Origin: Bacteroidota bacterium
GTDB lineage: Bacteria; Bacteroidota; Bacteroidia; Chitinophagales; LD1
DNA: 64,000 bases
Direction of reading: 5' to 3'
NCBI GenBank assembly: GCA_947475165.1
Contig: CANJLD010000002.1
Location: forward strand, 1-64,000
Part shown: one piece after another, positions 53,161 through 63,357 of the stretch
Position numbering within the stretch: the first letter of the stretch is position 1
How the letters are laid out: every line of letters starts with the position of its first letter
The notes under the pieces: generated by a model
Told to the model about the DNA's origin: nothing
The model's database searches: none
What the model saw: only the letters and a program-made list of their open reading frames with translations
Position numbers and translations under genes: made by a program

Positions 53161-54156
53161 GTGAAAAAGCACTTCTCTCTCTTACTTAGTTTATTTGCCA
53201 TTGTACTGCTGTTGCCGCAATGTAAAAAAGAAAAAACCGTAGAGGTTTACTTTACCTCTTCGTCTGCTACTGCCACCCGTGGTGGTGGGGTTTCAGTAAC
53301 CACTATCGAGTTTTCGGAGCCTACCAATGATGTGGTAGAATTAGATTTGCAATCAATAGGCACCGACCCGCTTCACTTTGGTTCTTATAACGATGTTTTT
53401 TTACTTGACGATAGCGCAAAATGCCAGGCAACCATCGACAACAATGCCTTTATTGATACTACCGGCCACCTTAAAATAGGTTACGGTGTAAAAAAAGTAA
53501 CCATCACTTTTACTCCGCAGTTTGATAACTTTCCACATGCAGAGGCTAACTACAAAATAAAAATTACAGCTGCCAAAAATGCCATAGTGCGCTCCGGCAG
53601 CAATGAATTTTCTTATCACATTAGCGAGGCGGCAGCGGTTTATAATTTCTCATCCCAAATTGCTTACAACGGCTTAGAGCATGCCAACAAGTTTAACAGC
53701 GATACAATTTGTGTAGATACAATAATGCAAAGAGCCGGTTATTTTACTTTGGGTAATTACACTTATACCAAACAGGCTAACGGCAAATTCCATTTAGAGT
53801 TGAACTATAATTTTGCATCGGGCAACACGCATGTGCCATACATACAAATAACCGTTAACGATTTGTCGCCATTTGCTTACGGCATCAATAATTTCGATTG
53901 TAGTAATGTTTCAATTCTATACACGCCACCTGTATCTTGCGGGCAAACAGGAACTAATGTTGTAGCACCTAACCTAACCGGTAGCTTTACTACCTGCAAC
54001 AATCAGGCAACGGGTTACCCTAACACAAGTCCGGAGTATGGCAAGTATATAACTCTTACAGGTAACATGAATTTAGGAGGAGCAGTAAACGTAGATGGAG
54101 CAAACGGCACCATTTCGCTCAGCGGTACTTTAAATTCAGATTTTATAGTTTACTAA
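53161..54156 (+). CDS. Lipoprotein of unknown function
   Basis: The 331-residue protein uses a GTG start (53161) and has a lipoprotein signal (MKKHFSLLLSLFAIVLLLPQC, Cys21 as lipid anchor). The body resembles DUF4843/DUF1735-type surface lipoproteins of Bacteroidota (VEVYFTSSSATATRGGGVSVTTIEFSEPTNDVVELDL ..., beta-sandwich-like). No substrate-binding residue can be named. It is flanked by its own terminators and so is transcribed alone. Confidence 0.78.
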   Translation: MKKHFSLLLSLFAIVLLLPQCKKEKTVEVYFTSSSATATRGGGVSVTTIEFSEPTNDVVELDLQSIGTDPLHFGSYNDVFLLDDSAKCQATIDNNAFIDTTGHLKIGYGVKKVTITFTPQFDNFPHAEANYKIKITAAKNAIVRSGSNEFSYHISEAAAVYNFSSQIAYNGLEHANKFNSDTICVDTIMQRAGYFTLGNYTYTKQANGKFHLELNYNFASGNTHVPYIQITVNDLSPFAYGINNFDCSNVSILYTPPVSCGQTGTNVVAPNLTGSFTTCNNQATGYPNTSPEYGKYITLTGNMNLGGAVNVDGANGTISLSGTLNSDFIVY

Positions 54157-54169
54157 ACAGTTTATAATA

Positions 54170-54210
54170 AAAAAAGCAGTTCCGCTATTGAAGCGGAACT
54201 GCTTTTTTAT
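54170..54210 (+). terminator. Terminator after the lipoprotein gene
   Basis: AAAAAAGCAGTTCCGCT and AGCGGAACTGCTTTTTT form a long perfect stem around ATTGA. Confidence 0.92.
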
Positions 54211-54245
54211 TTAAGAAGGTTATTTTTAAAATATAAAATAATAAG

Positions 54246-55745
54246 ATGAAAAAGGTGGTGGGTTTAGTTGCGGTGCTGGTGGTGTTGGGGTGGGCAGCTA
54301 AAGCACAGGCACCAAGTATTGAGTGGCAGAAAACGTATGGCGGGAGCGGTTATGATGAGGCACATTCCATTATTCAAACCTCAGATGGCTTTTTAATTGC
54401 AGGTCAAACTAACTCTACAAACGGAAACGTTACAGGCAATCACGGTTCTTACGATGGTTGTCTGCTAAAGCTGGATAATGCAGGAGCTATCCAATGGCAA
54501 AAAACTATTGGTGATAGTATGGGTGACTTTATGCGCTGTATTATTCAAACCTCTGATGGGGGATACATTACCGCAGGCTATTCTAGTAAATCCGGCACTC
54601 ATGGGTCGAATGATTATTGGGTAGTAAAGTTAAGTAGTGCAGGAGCAATACAATGGCAAAAATTATATGGCGGCAGTTCCTTTGATTACGCTTATACTAT
54701 TATTCAGTGTAATGACGGGGGTTACGCAGTAGCCGGTGCCGCAACTTCCAGTAACGGTGATGTAACCGGCCATCATGCCTCTTATGATTCCTGGGTGATT
54801 AAGTTAGATAGTACCGGAAACATACAATGGCAAAAAAGTTTGGGAGGCAACGGTCAGGATGAGGCCTATTCTATTATCCAAACTGCAGATAGTGGCTTTG
54901 TCGTAGGTGGTTTTAGTGAATCTACTGATGGTGATGTTTCGCACAACATTGGTTCCCACGATTTTTGGATAGTAAAGCTGACAAATAATGGAGTGATTCA
55001 ATGGGAAAAATCTTTAGGCGGAACTTATCCGGATTACGGCTTCTCTCTTATTCAAACAATTGATGGAGGTTATGCGCTGGCTGGAATTACTATGTCTAAT
55101 GATAGCGATGTGACAGGTAACCATGGGTATGAAGACTATTGGGTTGTGAAGACTGACAGTTTAGGAAATATCGAATGGCAAAAAGCATTGGGTGGCAGTG
55201 TTTCTGATTATGGTTATTCTCTCGTTCAAACAATTGATGGTGGATATGTGGTTGCTGGTTATGCGGACTCGGATGATGGCGATGTGGTTGGCCATGTAGG
55301 TTTTAACGGTAATCTTATTTGGATAGCAAAACTGAATAATTCGGGTGTGCTTCAGTGGCAAAAATGCATTTATCTTACTAAGGCATTTTCAATTATTCAA
55401 ACCAATGACCTTGGTTATGCGTTAGTTGGTTTAGCGGGTGGCGCGGGTGGAACCGACTTTGCAATAGTCAAGTTAGGTGCATCTACTGACATCGAGGAAA
55501 CAAGAAGTAATGATTTATTTAATCTTTATCCCAACCCCACTACCACCCAACTCAATATAGAAATTGATGAAAGCCTTACCGGTGCCCAGCTAAACATTTA
55601 TGATGTAACCGGTAGCTTAATACAAACAGGCAAACTTGAAATCCGCAATTCGCAATTCGAAATCCGCAATCTACCTTCGGGCGTTTACATAGCCGAGATA
55701 AAAACGAAAGACACAAGTGTAAAGAATCGGTGGGTTAAAATGTAA
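54246..55745 (+). CDS. T9SS type A cargo protein with WQK-GG repeats
   Basis: The 499-residue secreted protein has a signal peptide (MKKVVGLVAVLVVLGWAAKAQ) and about seven repeats of 55-58 residues. Each has an IxWQKxxGGSxxDxAxSIIQTxDGGYxxAG core and a DYWVVKLxxxG end, suggesting a beta-propeller of six or seven blades. The C-terminus (LYPNPTTTQLNIEIDE ... PSGVYIAEIKTKD) is a type A T9SS sorting domain. A 7-bp array (55636-55670) lies inside the sorting domain and encodes EIRNSQFEIRN. Confidence 0.88.
   Translation: MKKVVGLVAVLVVLGWAAKAQAPSIEWQKTYGGSGYDEAHSIIQTSDGFLIAGQTNSTNGNVTGNHGSYDGCLLKLDNAGAIQWQKTIGDSMGDFMRCIIQTSDGGYITAGYSSKSGTHGSNDYWVVKLSSAGAIQWQKLYGGSSFDYAYTIIQCNDGGYAVAGAATSSNGDVTGHHASYDSWVIKLDSTGNIQWQKSLGGNGQDEAYSIIQTADSGFVVGGFSESTDGDVSHNIGSHDFWIVKLTNNGVIQWEKSLGGTYPDYGFSLIQTIDGGYALAGITMSNDSDVTGNHGYEDYWVVKTDSLGNIEWQKALGGSVSDYGYSLVQTIDGGYVVAGYADSDDGDVVGHVGFNGNLIWIAKLNNSGVLQWQKCIYLTKAFSIIQTNDLGYALVGLAGGAGGTDFAIVKLGASTDIEETRSNDLFNLYPNPTTTQLNIEIDESLTGAQLNIYDVTGSLIQTGKLEIRNSQFEIRNLPSGVYIAEIKTKDTSVKNRWVKM
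55636..55670. repeat. Heptanucleotide array inside a T9SS sorting domain
   Basis: TTGAAAT, CCGCAAT, TCGCAAT, TCGAAAT, CCGCAAT: five 7-mers in frame. A changed copy number would break the C-terminal sorting signal. Confidence 0.85.
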
Positions 55746-55756
55746 AACCCAAAAAC

Positions 55757-55793
55757 AAAAAAGCCCTTCGCTAACGCGAGGGGCTTTTTTTAT
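55757..55793. terminator. Bidirectional terminator between T9SS gene and hflX
   Basis: AAAAAGCCC-TTCGC and GCGAG-GGGCTTTTTT pair around TAAC, with A/T runs on both sides. It serves the convergent cargo and hflX genes; the hflX stop codon overlaps its edge. Confidence 0.88.
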
Positions 55794-57025
55794 TCCTCAT
55801 TAAGCTGCTCGGTATAATCCTGCCAGTAACCGGCTTTGTAGGGGTAGCGTTGCAGGTAAAGCTTTTTCACCTTTTGAAAAAGCAGTTCGCGCAGCTCGGC
55901 TGTGTTGCGGTTTTGTATGGCCGAAACAAAAATGCAGTTATCGTGCGTGCGTGCCATCCAGCTTTCTTTCAACTCGGTAAGCATGTTCTTTTTTACATCG
56001 GCAGGCAGGTATTCGTCAAACTGGTTTTGCTCATACAAATCCATTTTGTTAAAGATAACGATAACCGGTTTGGTATCGCACTTCAGCTCTTTCAAAATTT
56101 CGTTCACCACATTCATCTGGTCTACGAAAGCGGGATGCGAAATATCTACCACGTGCAAAAGAATATCAGCTTCAATAGCTTCATCTAAAGTTGATTTGAA
56201 ACTCTCCACCAAATGATGCGGCAACTTGCGGATGAAGCCCACCGTATCGCTTAGCAAAAACGGCACGGCATTGAAAGTAACTTTGCGCACCGTGGTATCG
56301 AGCGTAGCGAAGAGTTTGTTTTCGGCAAACACATTTTCTTTTGCCAGCAAATTCATGAGCGTAGATTTACCTACGTTGGTGTAGCCCACCAAAGCCACGC
56401 GCGTCATATCCGCGCGGCTCTTTCTGCGCGTTATGTTTTGCTTGTCAATTTTTTTCAGGTCTTCTTTTAAGGCAGTAATTTTTTTCTCGGCAACGCGTCT
56501 GTCGGTTTCAATTTCTTTTTCACCCGAGCCACCACGCGTTCCGGTTCCTCCGCGCTGACGCTCCAAGTGCGTCCACATACCTTTCAAGCGCGGCAACATG
56601 TATTGCAATTGTGCCAGTTCCACTTGCGTTTTTGCCTGGACGGTGCGTGCACGTTGTGCGAAGATGTCGAGAATCAACATACTACGGTCAAGCACACGCT
56701 TCTTCAAAACTTCTTCGATGTTGCGCTGCTGCGAGGGAGAAATTTCATCGTCAATCAAAATCAGGTCAATGCCTTTTTCTTCTACATACGCTTTTATTTC
56801 TTCCAGCTTTCCTTTGCCTACGTAGCTTTTGTTATCGGGGTGCGCTAACCTTTGAGTAAAACGCTTGAGGGTTTTTACGCCATCGGTTTCGGCCAAAAAT
56901 TCCAGCTCATCTAAATATTCTGTGGTCTGCTCATCGCTCTGCTCTTTAGGAACAACCGCTACAAGCACAGCCGTTTCGGTGTGCACAATAGTATTATCGG
57001 TTCCGAATTTTACTTTGTCTTTCAT
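55790..57025 (-). CDS. hflX: GTPase HflX
   Basis: HflX binds the 50S ribosome and rescues or splits stalled ribosomes. The 411-residue protein has the HflX N-domain and the Gly-rich MLPRLKGMWTHLERQRGGTGTRGGSGEKEIETDRR stretch, then the G domain with GYTNVGKSTLMNLL, DTVGFIRKLPHHLVESFKSTLDE and NKMDL. Length and motifs are typical. Confidence 0.95.
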   Translation of the reverse strand: MKDKVKFGTDNTIVHTETAVLVAVVPKEQSDEQTTEYLDELEFLAETDGVKTLKRFTQRLAHPDNKSYVGKGKLEEIKAYVEEKGIDLILIDDEISPSQQRNIEEVLKKRVLDRSMLILDIFAQRARTVQAKTQVELAQLQYMLPRLKGMWTHLERQRGGTGTRGGSGEKEIETDRRVAEKKITALKEDLKKIDKQNITRRKSRADMTRVALVGYTNVGKSTLMNLLAKENVFAENKLFATLDTTVRKVTFNAVPFLLSDTVGFIRKLPHHLVESFKSTLDEAIEADILLHVVDISHPAFVDQMNVVNEILKELKCDTKPVIVIFNKMDLYEQNQFDEYLPADVKKNMLTELKESWMARTHDNCIFVSAIQNRNTAELRELLFQKVKKLYLQRYPYKAGYWQDYTEQLNEE

Positions 57026-57044
57026 ATATCCGGGCGCAAAATAG

Positions 57045-57079
57045 AAAATCCCCTTCCGAAAAGTTCAGAAGGGGATTTT
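57045..57079 (-). terminator. Terminator after the second SprB-repeat gene
   Basis: AAAATCCCCTTC and GAAGGGGATTTT form a 12-bp stem around an 11-base loop. T-rich sequence follows on the minus strand, just upstream of hflX. Confidence 0.82.
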
Positions 57080-57107
57080 GTTTCATCCCGCCTTAGCGGA
57101 AAGGGGT

Positions 57108-60059
57108 CTATCTTACCAAAGTAGCAGTACCTCTTTCGGTAGCATGCACACCATTAATATAAGTTACGTTAAAAGTCCACACATAAGCGCCCACCGGTTG
57201 CTCACGGTTGCGGAAAGTTCCATCCCAGCCATCACCGGGCAGCATATTGCTGTTGCTGTAAACCAGTTCGCCCCAACGGTTGTAAACGGTAAAGTCGAGT
57301 TTCTGCACATTGCGCATAATGGTTACTAATTTGTCGTTTACGTTATCGCCATTTGGAGAGAAGGCCGTAGGCACCAGTACCACAAATTTATCGGGCTTAC
57401 AGCTTTCCGGGTCAACAGCAGGGTCGTCTATAAATGTTTGTCCGGTGCTTTGGCAACCGTTTGCATCGGTTACCGTTACGCCATAAGAGCCACGGTGAAT
57501 TCTTTCTACAAATGCAGCGGTATCAGTTATAGAAGTACTCCATACATATTTCATAGGAGCCACACCACCGGTTGTGCTGGCAGCCACTGCACCGGTTGAA
57601 TCGCCAATGCAATTAGGAGCAATGCCAATAACAGTTACGGTAAATGGCGAAGGTGCATTTACACCTATTGAACCAGTTTCGGTACAGTTATTAGCATCGG
57701 TTACAGTTACCGTAAATGAACCGGTAGCCACCTGCGGATTTTGTTGTGTAGAAGTAAATCCTCCGCTGCCCGTCCAGCTATAACTGTAAGGCGAAGTGCC
57801 ACCGGTAGCCAAAGTAGTAATAGAACCGTTTCCTGAATCAGCACATAAAGGTTCAAAAGCTGTAAGCTGAATATCAATTTCTGCCGGTTGAGTAATGGTT
57901 GATGTTACAATTGTATCACAACCGTTCGCATCTTCAATTACCACCGAAAAAGGTCCGCCATCTAAACCGGTTACACTCGAAGTGGTAGCAAAGTTGCTCC
58001 AGAAATAAGTGTAAGGCGAAGTTTCACCGCTTACGTTTACAGAGGCTGTTCCGTTAGTTGCTCCGTAGCATAAAAGATTGGTGGTGTTAAGTGCAATGTT
58101 ATAAGGAGTAGGCTCTGTAAGTGTGGCAGTAGCGGTAACGGTACAAAGGCTTGCATCGCTAACGGTTACGGAATAAGTTCCGGCAACCACATTATTCAGA
58201 TTTTGCGAAGTGGCATTACCCGGGCTCCATAAATAAGCATAAGGTTGAACGCCACCGTTCACGTTAATATTTACAATGCCATCGCTGCCTGCATTGCAAC
58301 GCGGGTTAAACGTAAACGAAACCGAAGTGGTAAGAACTGTTGGTTCAGTAATAGTGTAAGTATTTCCCGAAGTGCAACCAATGTTGTCGGTAACAGTAAT
58401 AGTGTAATTACCGGGACCAAGATTTGGATTATCTTCTGTTACTACCTGCGCATTGCTCCATGCAAAAGTAAGCGGAGGCTGTCCACCGGTTGAGGTCAGA
58501 TAAATTCCACCATTAGCCGCACCAAAGCATTGAACGTTTTTCAAACTATCCAGCGCAATAACCACTGTGGTAGTATTAGCTACCGTAGCATTACTTGCCA
58601 CCGTGCAAAACTTACTATCGGTTACAGTTACTATATAACTTGAAGCGCATAAAAAAGTAGCATTCTGCAATTGCTGCGGAGGAAGCGAGTTCCACGCGTA
58701 AGTATAAGGAGGTGTTCCACCTTGTGCAGTAACCGAAGCCGAACCATCGCAAGCACCGCCACAGGTAACCGGATTGGCAGTGGTGGTGGAAGTAAGTTGT
58801 GTAGGAACATTGAGTTGAACAGAAGCCGTTGCGTTACATCCTTTAAAATCGGTAACGGTAATGCCGTAAGTTCCACCGCTTAAGCCGGAAATAGAATTCA
58901 CATTTCCTTGTGCGGGGTTCCAGGTATAAGTAAATGGAGGAGTTCCGCCTTGCAGGTTAGCTGTAATTTGTCCATCACTTCCGCCAAAGCAAGAAACATC
59001 CTGCACCGCAGGAATTACGGCAAAACTAAAATTCGGATTATCAGAAACAGTAAGTGTAAACGTTCCAAAATCGTTAGCCGTTTTTCCGTCTACCACTAAA
59101 TAGTAATCACCGGGCTGGCAGATAGAAAAAGCGAGTGTAGATTGAGTTCCGCCACAGGCATCATCGTTGGCGGTATCAGGTACAACCTGTCCGCAGGCAC
59201 TATATAAATACAAATAGCTATCAAACTGAGCACCGGTCAATCCGCAAAGCGAAGCGGTAATTCCTATTGGCTGATTTACATTAAATTTATACCACACATC
59301 ATTGCCCGGTGAAGCGGCATGTGTGTTTGTATAACATTCGTTGCTGTTAAAGTTAGTAAGCGTTCCACCGGTAGTGAGCGTTCCTAAATCAAGAGCCGTG
59401 GCGCAGGAAGTTCCATTGGTGTAACGCCAAAAAGTTTCAATGCCAGGTTTCCAGTTATTACCACAACCACCGGCAATAAAGCCTTGGTCAAACCATTGAC
59501 ATGGCGGACCGTTGCGGTAAGGAAGCGAGGTGGCATAAGGGTCAGCATTGCATTGCTTATCATCGCCTTCGTTCAAACCAAAACAAGTTCCAAAAATTGG
59601 AATACCGCAACATTGTTGACCATCAAAATTACAGGTCTGTCCGTTCGAACAAAAACCAAGCAAGGCATCTGCCGGATTATCGTCTTCGTAGGCATACATT
59701 TTTAAATCGTAAAACTGCGGAACTGTAGCGGTTGGATAAGTGTAGTTGAAAATTATTTCATTAATAGCCGGAGTAATTTGTGGCAAGTTGGCAATGGCAA
59801 ATGAATGGCAGGTATTTGGACCTTGCCACGCCTGTCCATCTAAGTCGGCATTGTCACGAGCCTGCACACGAATGACTGGTTCATCTGGCGCAAAGCCTAC
59901 ACCAAGCACACCCGCATCGGTTTCGGTAAAGCCTACGTTTACATCGCGCAGACGAACCTGAAGTTGAATAGGACCATCGGTAAAGGTTTGAGCAAAAAGC
60001 TGTTGACAGGAAAGGAGCGTAACAAAAATAAAAAACGCTTGAGCGTAAACTTTTTTCAT
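57108..60059 (-). CDS. Second SprB-repeat protein, T9SS type B sorting domain
   Basis: The 983-residue secreted protein has a signal peptide (MKKVYAQAFFIFVTLLSCQQLFAQ) and an N-terminal beta domain. A PPC-like domain follows at about 215-345 (GTSCATALDLGTLTTGG ... GDYYLVVDGKTANDFGTFTLTVSD). About seven SprB-type repeats come next (VSCFGGSDGQITANLQGGTPPFTYTW and similar), and then a CHU_C type B C-terminus (VPTAFSPNGDNVNDK ... YNRWGELVYS ... GDGWDG). It parallels the protein at 2274-5921 and, like it, is transcribed on the minus strand as a single gene. Confidence 0.9.
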   Translation of the reverse strand: MKKVYAQAFFIFVTLLSCQQLFAQTFTDGPIQLQVRLRDVNVGFTETDAGVLGVGFAPDEPVIRVQARDNADLDGQAWQGPNTCHSFAIANLPQITPAINEIIFNYTYPTATVPQFYDLKMYAYEDDNPADALLGFCSNGQTCNFDGQQCCGIPIFGTCFGLNEGDDKQCNADPYATSLPYRNGPPCQWFDQGFIAGGCGNNWKPGIETFWRYTNGTSCATALDLGTLTTGGTLTNFNSNECYTNTHAASPGNDVWYKFNVNQPIGITASLCGLTGAQFDSYLYLYSACGQVVPDTANDDACGGTQSTLAFSICQPGDYYLVVDGKTANDFGTFTLTVSDNPNFSFAVIPAVQDVSCFGGSDGQITANLQGGTPPFTYTWNPAQGNVNSISGLSGGTYGITVTDFKGCNATASVQLNVPTQLTSTTTANPVTCGGACDGSASVTAQGGTPPYTYAWNSLPPQQLQNATFLCASSYIVTVTDSKFCTVASNATVANTTTVVIALDSLKNVQCFGAANGGIYLTSTGGQPPLTFAWSNAQVVTEDNPNLGPGNYTITVTDNIGCTSGNTYTITEPTVLTTSVSFTFNPRCNAGSDGIVNINVNGGVQPYAYLWSPGNATSQNLNNVVAGTYSVTVSDASLCTVTATATLTEPTPYNIALNTTNLLCYGATNGTASVNVSGETSPYTYFWSNFATTSSVTGLDGGPFSVVIEDANGCDTIVTSTITQPAEIDIQLTAFEPLCADSGNGSITTLATGGTSPYSYSWTGSGGFTSTQQNPQVATGSFTVTVTDANNCTETGSIGVNAPSPFTVTVIGIAPNCIGDSTGAVAASTTGGVAPMKYVWSTSITDTAAFVERIHRGSYGVTVTDANGCQSTGQTFIDDPAVDPESCKPDKFVVLVPTAFSPNGDNVNDKLVTIMRNVQKLDFTVYNRWGELVYSNSNMLPGDGWDGTFRNREQPVGAYVWTFNVTYINGVHATERGTATLVR

Positions 60060-60237
60060 GCAGATTTTTTTGATTTTGTAAATGTAAATTTTTTCGGCAT
60101 TGTAGTAAAGATTCTATTATCTGAATTTTGGTTGTTTGAACGAAAAGCAAAAGCAATTTTATTTTATCGAAACTTATTGCTAACATTATCGGCTCAAAAT
60201 TTTGTGTAACACAATCTTCACTTAAAGCAGACATCAC

Positions 60238-63200
60238 ATGAGAAAATTTTCCGCTCTTGTAATTGCATTTATTGTTCTTCATTTTTCAGCTAAGGCTCAA
60301 ATACCAAACGGGCAGTTAGATGATATAAAAGAGTTCAGTACAAAAATTACCGTTCCGTTTGTAATGCCCGATGGCGTTAAATTATTTACCGATGTGTACG
60401 TGCCGCGTGTGCGCGATTCGCTGGTGGTAGATTTAGGTACGCTCAATATATTAGGGGCGCAACTGGTAACCAACCCAATTACCTTTATTCCATACGGAGC
60501 GCAAATTCTTGTTTATGATTCTATGAACGGTCAGCCGAATCCTAACCCGTATGCTTTGCCCACTATTTATACCAGAACCCCTTACGACAAAGGGGACTTT
60601 GATGAGTTAGGCGGCATTCTTCCAATACTTGGCTATAACTACATGTTGCAGGATATGCGCGGAAGATATTCTTCAGAAGGCGTTTACTTTCCCATGTATT
60701 CAGATAGCTGGAATAAAAATCCTTACCATCCTTTCGGTCACGTGTTAGATTATTTGCCAACTACCGACCCGAGATATTCAAACAAACACGAAGATGGTTA
60801 TGAGTCGGTAAAAATTATTTCCATCCTTGACTCTGCTTATGCGGCAAGTGTTGGCGCTACACAACTATCAGAAATGTATACCGGCTATCCGCACGAAAGC
60901 ACTCGCGTAAACAACGGAACTATCGGAATGTTTGGTGCTTCGGCTTTAGGTAACACGCAGTTGCAGTTAGCCTTGGCTCACCGTTGCTCAGATTCATTGC
61001 CGCACTTAAAATGTTTAATGCCGATTGTAGCTACCACCGAGCACTATATTTCTACCGGATATAACAACGGTGTTTTCCGCGATAGAATTGTAACCGGTTG
61101 GTTAAAGGGACAAATTTTCAGCGGAACCGATGACGATTTAATGCCGGTTGATAACGACCGCCAAAACACCGTTCACACGTCTATTGATTACGACCTTCCA
61201 AAAACTATTACACTAAACGGTGTAACTAAAACGTTCCAGCAAAATAAATTTGACGCAGCCAATCTTTCGATTGACCACTTTACTGCCATGCGCTATTTGA
61301 AATTAGACGGAACACTCGGCAATGCGGGTTTCTATCCTAACTCAACCGGCCGCCCCGATATGGATGGAAGTTCAGCACCGGTTAGTGCCAATGGCGAAGC
61401 GGTTAATACTATCAATACAGATTCTGCTCAGTTTCCTCTACCGGGTCTTACACATAGCCGTTACGAAAATCAGGATGTTCCAACCCTCCACATTTTTGGA
61501 TGGTGGGATATTTTTACTGAAGGGCAATTCAATAACTCAAACTTTGCACGCGAAGCACTTACCGGTTATCCTAAATTAATGCAAAAATCAGTAATTGGAC
61601 CGTGGGCGCACCAAACTATTGCCAGCCGTGTTTCGGGCGATAGAATTTATCCGAAAAATGTAACCGACCTTACCAAGATTGACCTTTCTAATTTCGATAT
61701 CAACAGCGTGCCTATTAACGAAATTGTAAAATCAGATTTAGTAACCTGGTTCCGTTATAACCTTAACTACAATCCTGATTATTTAGTTGGTGAGCCTAAA
61801 TTTATTATCCGCGAAAGTCAAAACTGGCAAGCGTTAGGCACCATTCCTGGTGTAGGCGATATTCTTATCCGTGTTCCTTCTGAAGATTATGTAGTGCCGT
61901 TTATCAAAATGGTGAATTTCTTAGGAGGAAATGGCTCGTTGTCTGACTTGCCAATTCAATTAAGCGCACAAGGCGCAACTATCAATACCACGCAGAATGT
62001 TCCTACTTTAGGTTCAGGTCTTAGCCAGTTTGCCGGACACCCGCTTACTGAAATTCCTTTCCGCGATTTCTTAAACGAAACACCGAATTACCGTTTCTAT
62101 GTTCCGGGGCCGGATTCAGCTGCTGATGCTACAGCCGGTTATCCAAACAATTACCAAATGGGAAATTACTGGGTAGGCTCTGACCAGTTTCCTCCAAGCG
62201 AACATATTCAATGGCAGAAAATGTATTTGCACCAGAACGGAACTTTAAATGGCAACGCACCAGTGCAGGATGAAGGATACAGATTATATGTAACCGACCC
62301 GGATGATCCAATTCTTACAGTAGGTGGTAGCAACATGATTGTTCGTTCACCGGACGGCACGAGAAATTCTCAAAGCCAGATGGAAATGACCGACCCTACC
62401 AATGCTCCATATACTATGGACAGAGAAGGGGTAATTCAATTCAACAGCGACCCTATTACCGATTCGTTTACCATTATTGGCTTACCGGTTTGTACGTTGT
62501 ATGCTAAAACAAATCCTACAGGGGTTGCCAGCGGACCTACCGATTGCGACTGGAATTTCCGCTTATGCGATGTATGGCCGGATGGACGTGTTTACTTTGT
62601 GCAGGAAGGAATTGTAGGTGCGCGCGGAAGAGACTGGGCGCGTGCTTTGGTTGACCAAATGGGAACACCCGGAGCAGCTACTTATGTAAATGGTATAGAA
62701 GACCCGGGCGATAAAGACATACCTTACAGCAACATTAACATTGGCGATATATATGAGTATGTATTTAAGATGATGCCTATTGGTTACACGTTTGCAAAAG
62801 GACACAAGCTTCGCATTTTGGTTAACTCAAGCAACTATACCCGCTATCAGGCTAATCCTAATTTGCCTTTGGAAGACGGAGAGTTTTTCCGCAGAAAGCC
62901 TGGCGATGGTCAGTTCTATATGTTCCAGGGCCAGCAGATGTTTCCTCGTGTAGCTGTTCAACGCGTTCATTTCTCGCCTGAACATCCTACCAGCATCAAC
63001 TTCCCGGTTTATAATTCAGATTATCAATACAACGCAGTTAATCCTATACCGGTTGATTCTAAATTCGATATTTCGGTATTTCCGAATCCGGCTTCTGATA
63101 AAATTCAGATTTTCTCGAACATGCAGGGCGACCACGAGTTGGTTATTACCGATATTACCGGCAGAACTGTATTTACAGGAAGATTTGATGACAACATTAT

Positions 63201-63303
63201 TTTGAACACATCTACCTTCGGCAAGGGAATTTATTTTGCTACGGTTACTGATAAGAGCAGTAAAACAGCAGATAGAGTAACTAAGAAATTTATTGTTCAA
63301 TAA
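60238..63303 (+). CDS. Secreted CocE/X-Pro dipeptidyl-peptidase (S15)-like hydrolase, T9SS type A
   Basis: The 1021-residue protein has a signal peptide (MRKFSALVIAFIVLHFSAKAQ) and the CocE/NonD/S15 alpha/beta-hydrolase motifs. These are the N-terminal VPFVMPDGVKLFTDVYVP, a nucleophile region FGASALGNTQ (about residue 235), the Asp region in FGWWDIFTEGQ (about 421) and the His in IGPWAHQTIAS (about 458). An S15 C-terminal beta domain follows. The last 80 residues (VFPNPASDKIQIFSN ... KGIYFATVTDKS) are a type A T9SS sorting domain, so it acts outside the cell or on its surface, on an unknown acyl or peptide substrate. Confidence 0.87.
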   Translation: MRKFSALVIAFIVLHFSAKAQIPNGQLDDIKEFSTKITVPFVMPDGVKLFTDVYVPRVRDSLVVDLGTLNILGAQLVTNPITFIPYGAQILVYDSMNGQPNPNPYALPTIYTRTPYDKGDFDELGGILPILGYNYMLQDMRGRYSSEGVYFPMYSDSWNKNPYHPFGHVLDYLPTTDPRYSNKHEDGYESVKIISILDSAYAASVGATQLSEMYTGYPHESTRVNNGTIGMFGASALGNTQLQLALAHRCSDSLPHLKCLMPIVATTEHYISTGYNNGVFRDRIVTGWLKGQIFSGTDDDLMPVDNDRQNTVHTSIDYDLPKTITLNGVTKTFQQNKFDAANLSIDHFTAMRYLKLDGTLGNAGFYPNSTGRPDMDGSSAPVSANGEAVNTINTDSAQFPLPGLTHSRYENQDVPTLHIFGWWDIFTEGQFNNSNFAREALTGYPKLMQKSVIGPWAHQTIASRVSGDRIYPKNVTDLTKIDLSNFDINSVPINEIVKSDLVTWFRYNLNYNPDYLVGEPKFIIRESQNWQALGTIPGVGDILIRVPSEDYVVPFIKMVNFLGGNGSLSDLPIQLSAQGATINTTQNVPTLGSGLSQFAGHPLTEIPFRDFLNETPNYRFYVPGPDSAADATAGYPNNYQMGNYWVGSDQFPPSEHIQWQKMYLHQNGTLNGNAPVQDEGYRLYVTDPDDPILTVGGSNMIVRSPDGTRNSQSQMEMTDPTNAPYTMDREGVIQFNSDPITDSFTIIGLPVCTLYAKTNPTGVASGPTDCDWNFRLCDVWPDGRVYFVQEGIVGARGRDWARALVDQMGTPGAATYVNGIEDPGDKDIPYSNINIGDIYEYVFKMMPIGYTFAKGHKLRILVNSSNYTRYQANPNLPLEDGEFFRRKPGDGQFYMFQGQQMFPRVAVQRVHFSPEHPTSINFPVYNSDYQYNAVNPIPVDSKFDISVFPNPASDKIQIFSNMQGDHELVITDITGRTVFTGRFDDNIILNTSTFGKGIYFATVTDKSSKTADRVTKKFIVQ

Positions 63304-63321
63304 TTGAATAAAGCGACTGGT

Positions 63322-63357
63322 GAAACGTCCCGCAGAATTGCGGGACGTTTCTTTTTT
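63322..63357 (+). terminator. Terminator after the CocE-like gene
   Basis: GAAACGTCCCGC and GCGGGACGTTTC form a 12-bp stem around AGAATT, followed by TTTTTTA. It overlaps the promoter region of adk and lies inside the ORF-track adk extension, which argues for the shorter adk start. Confidence 0.93.
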
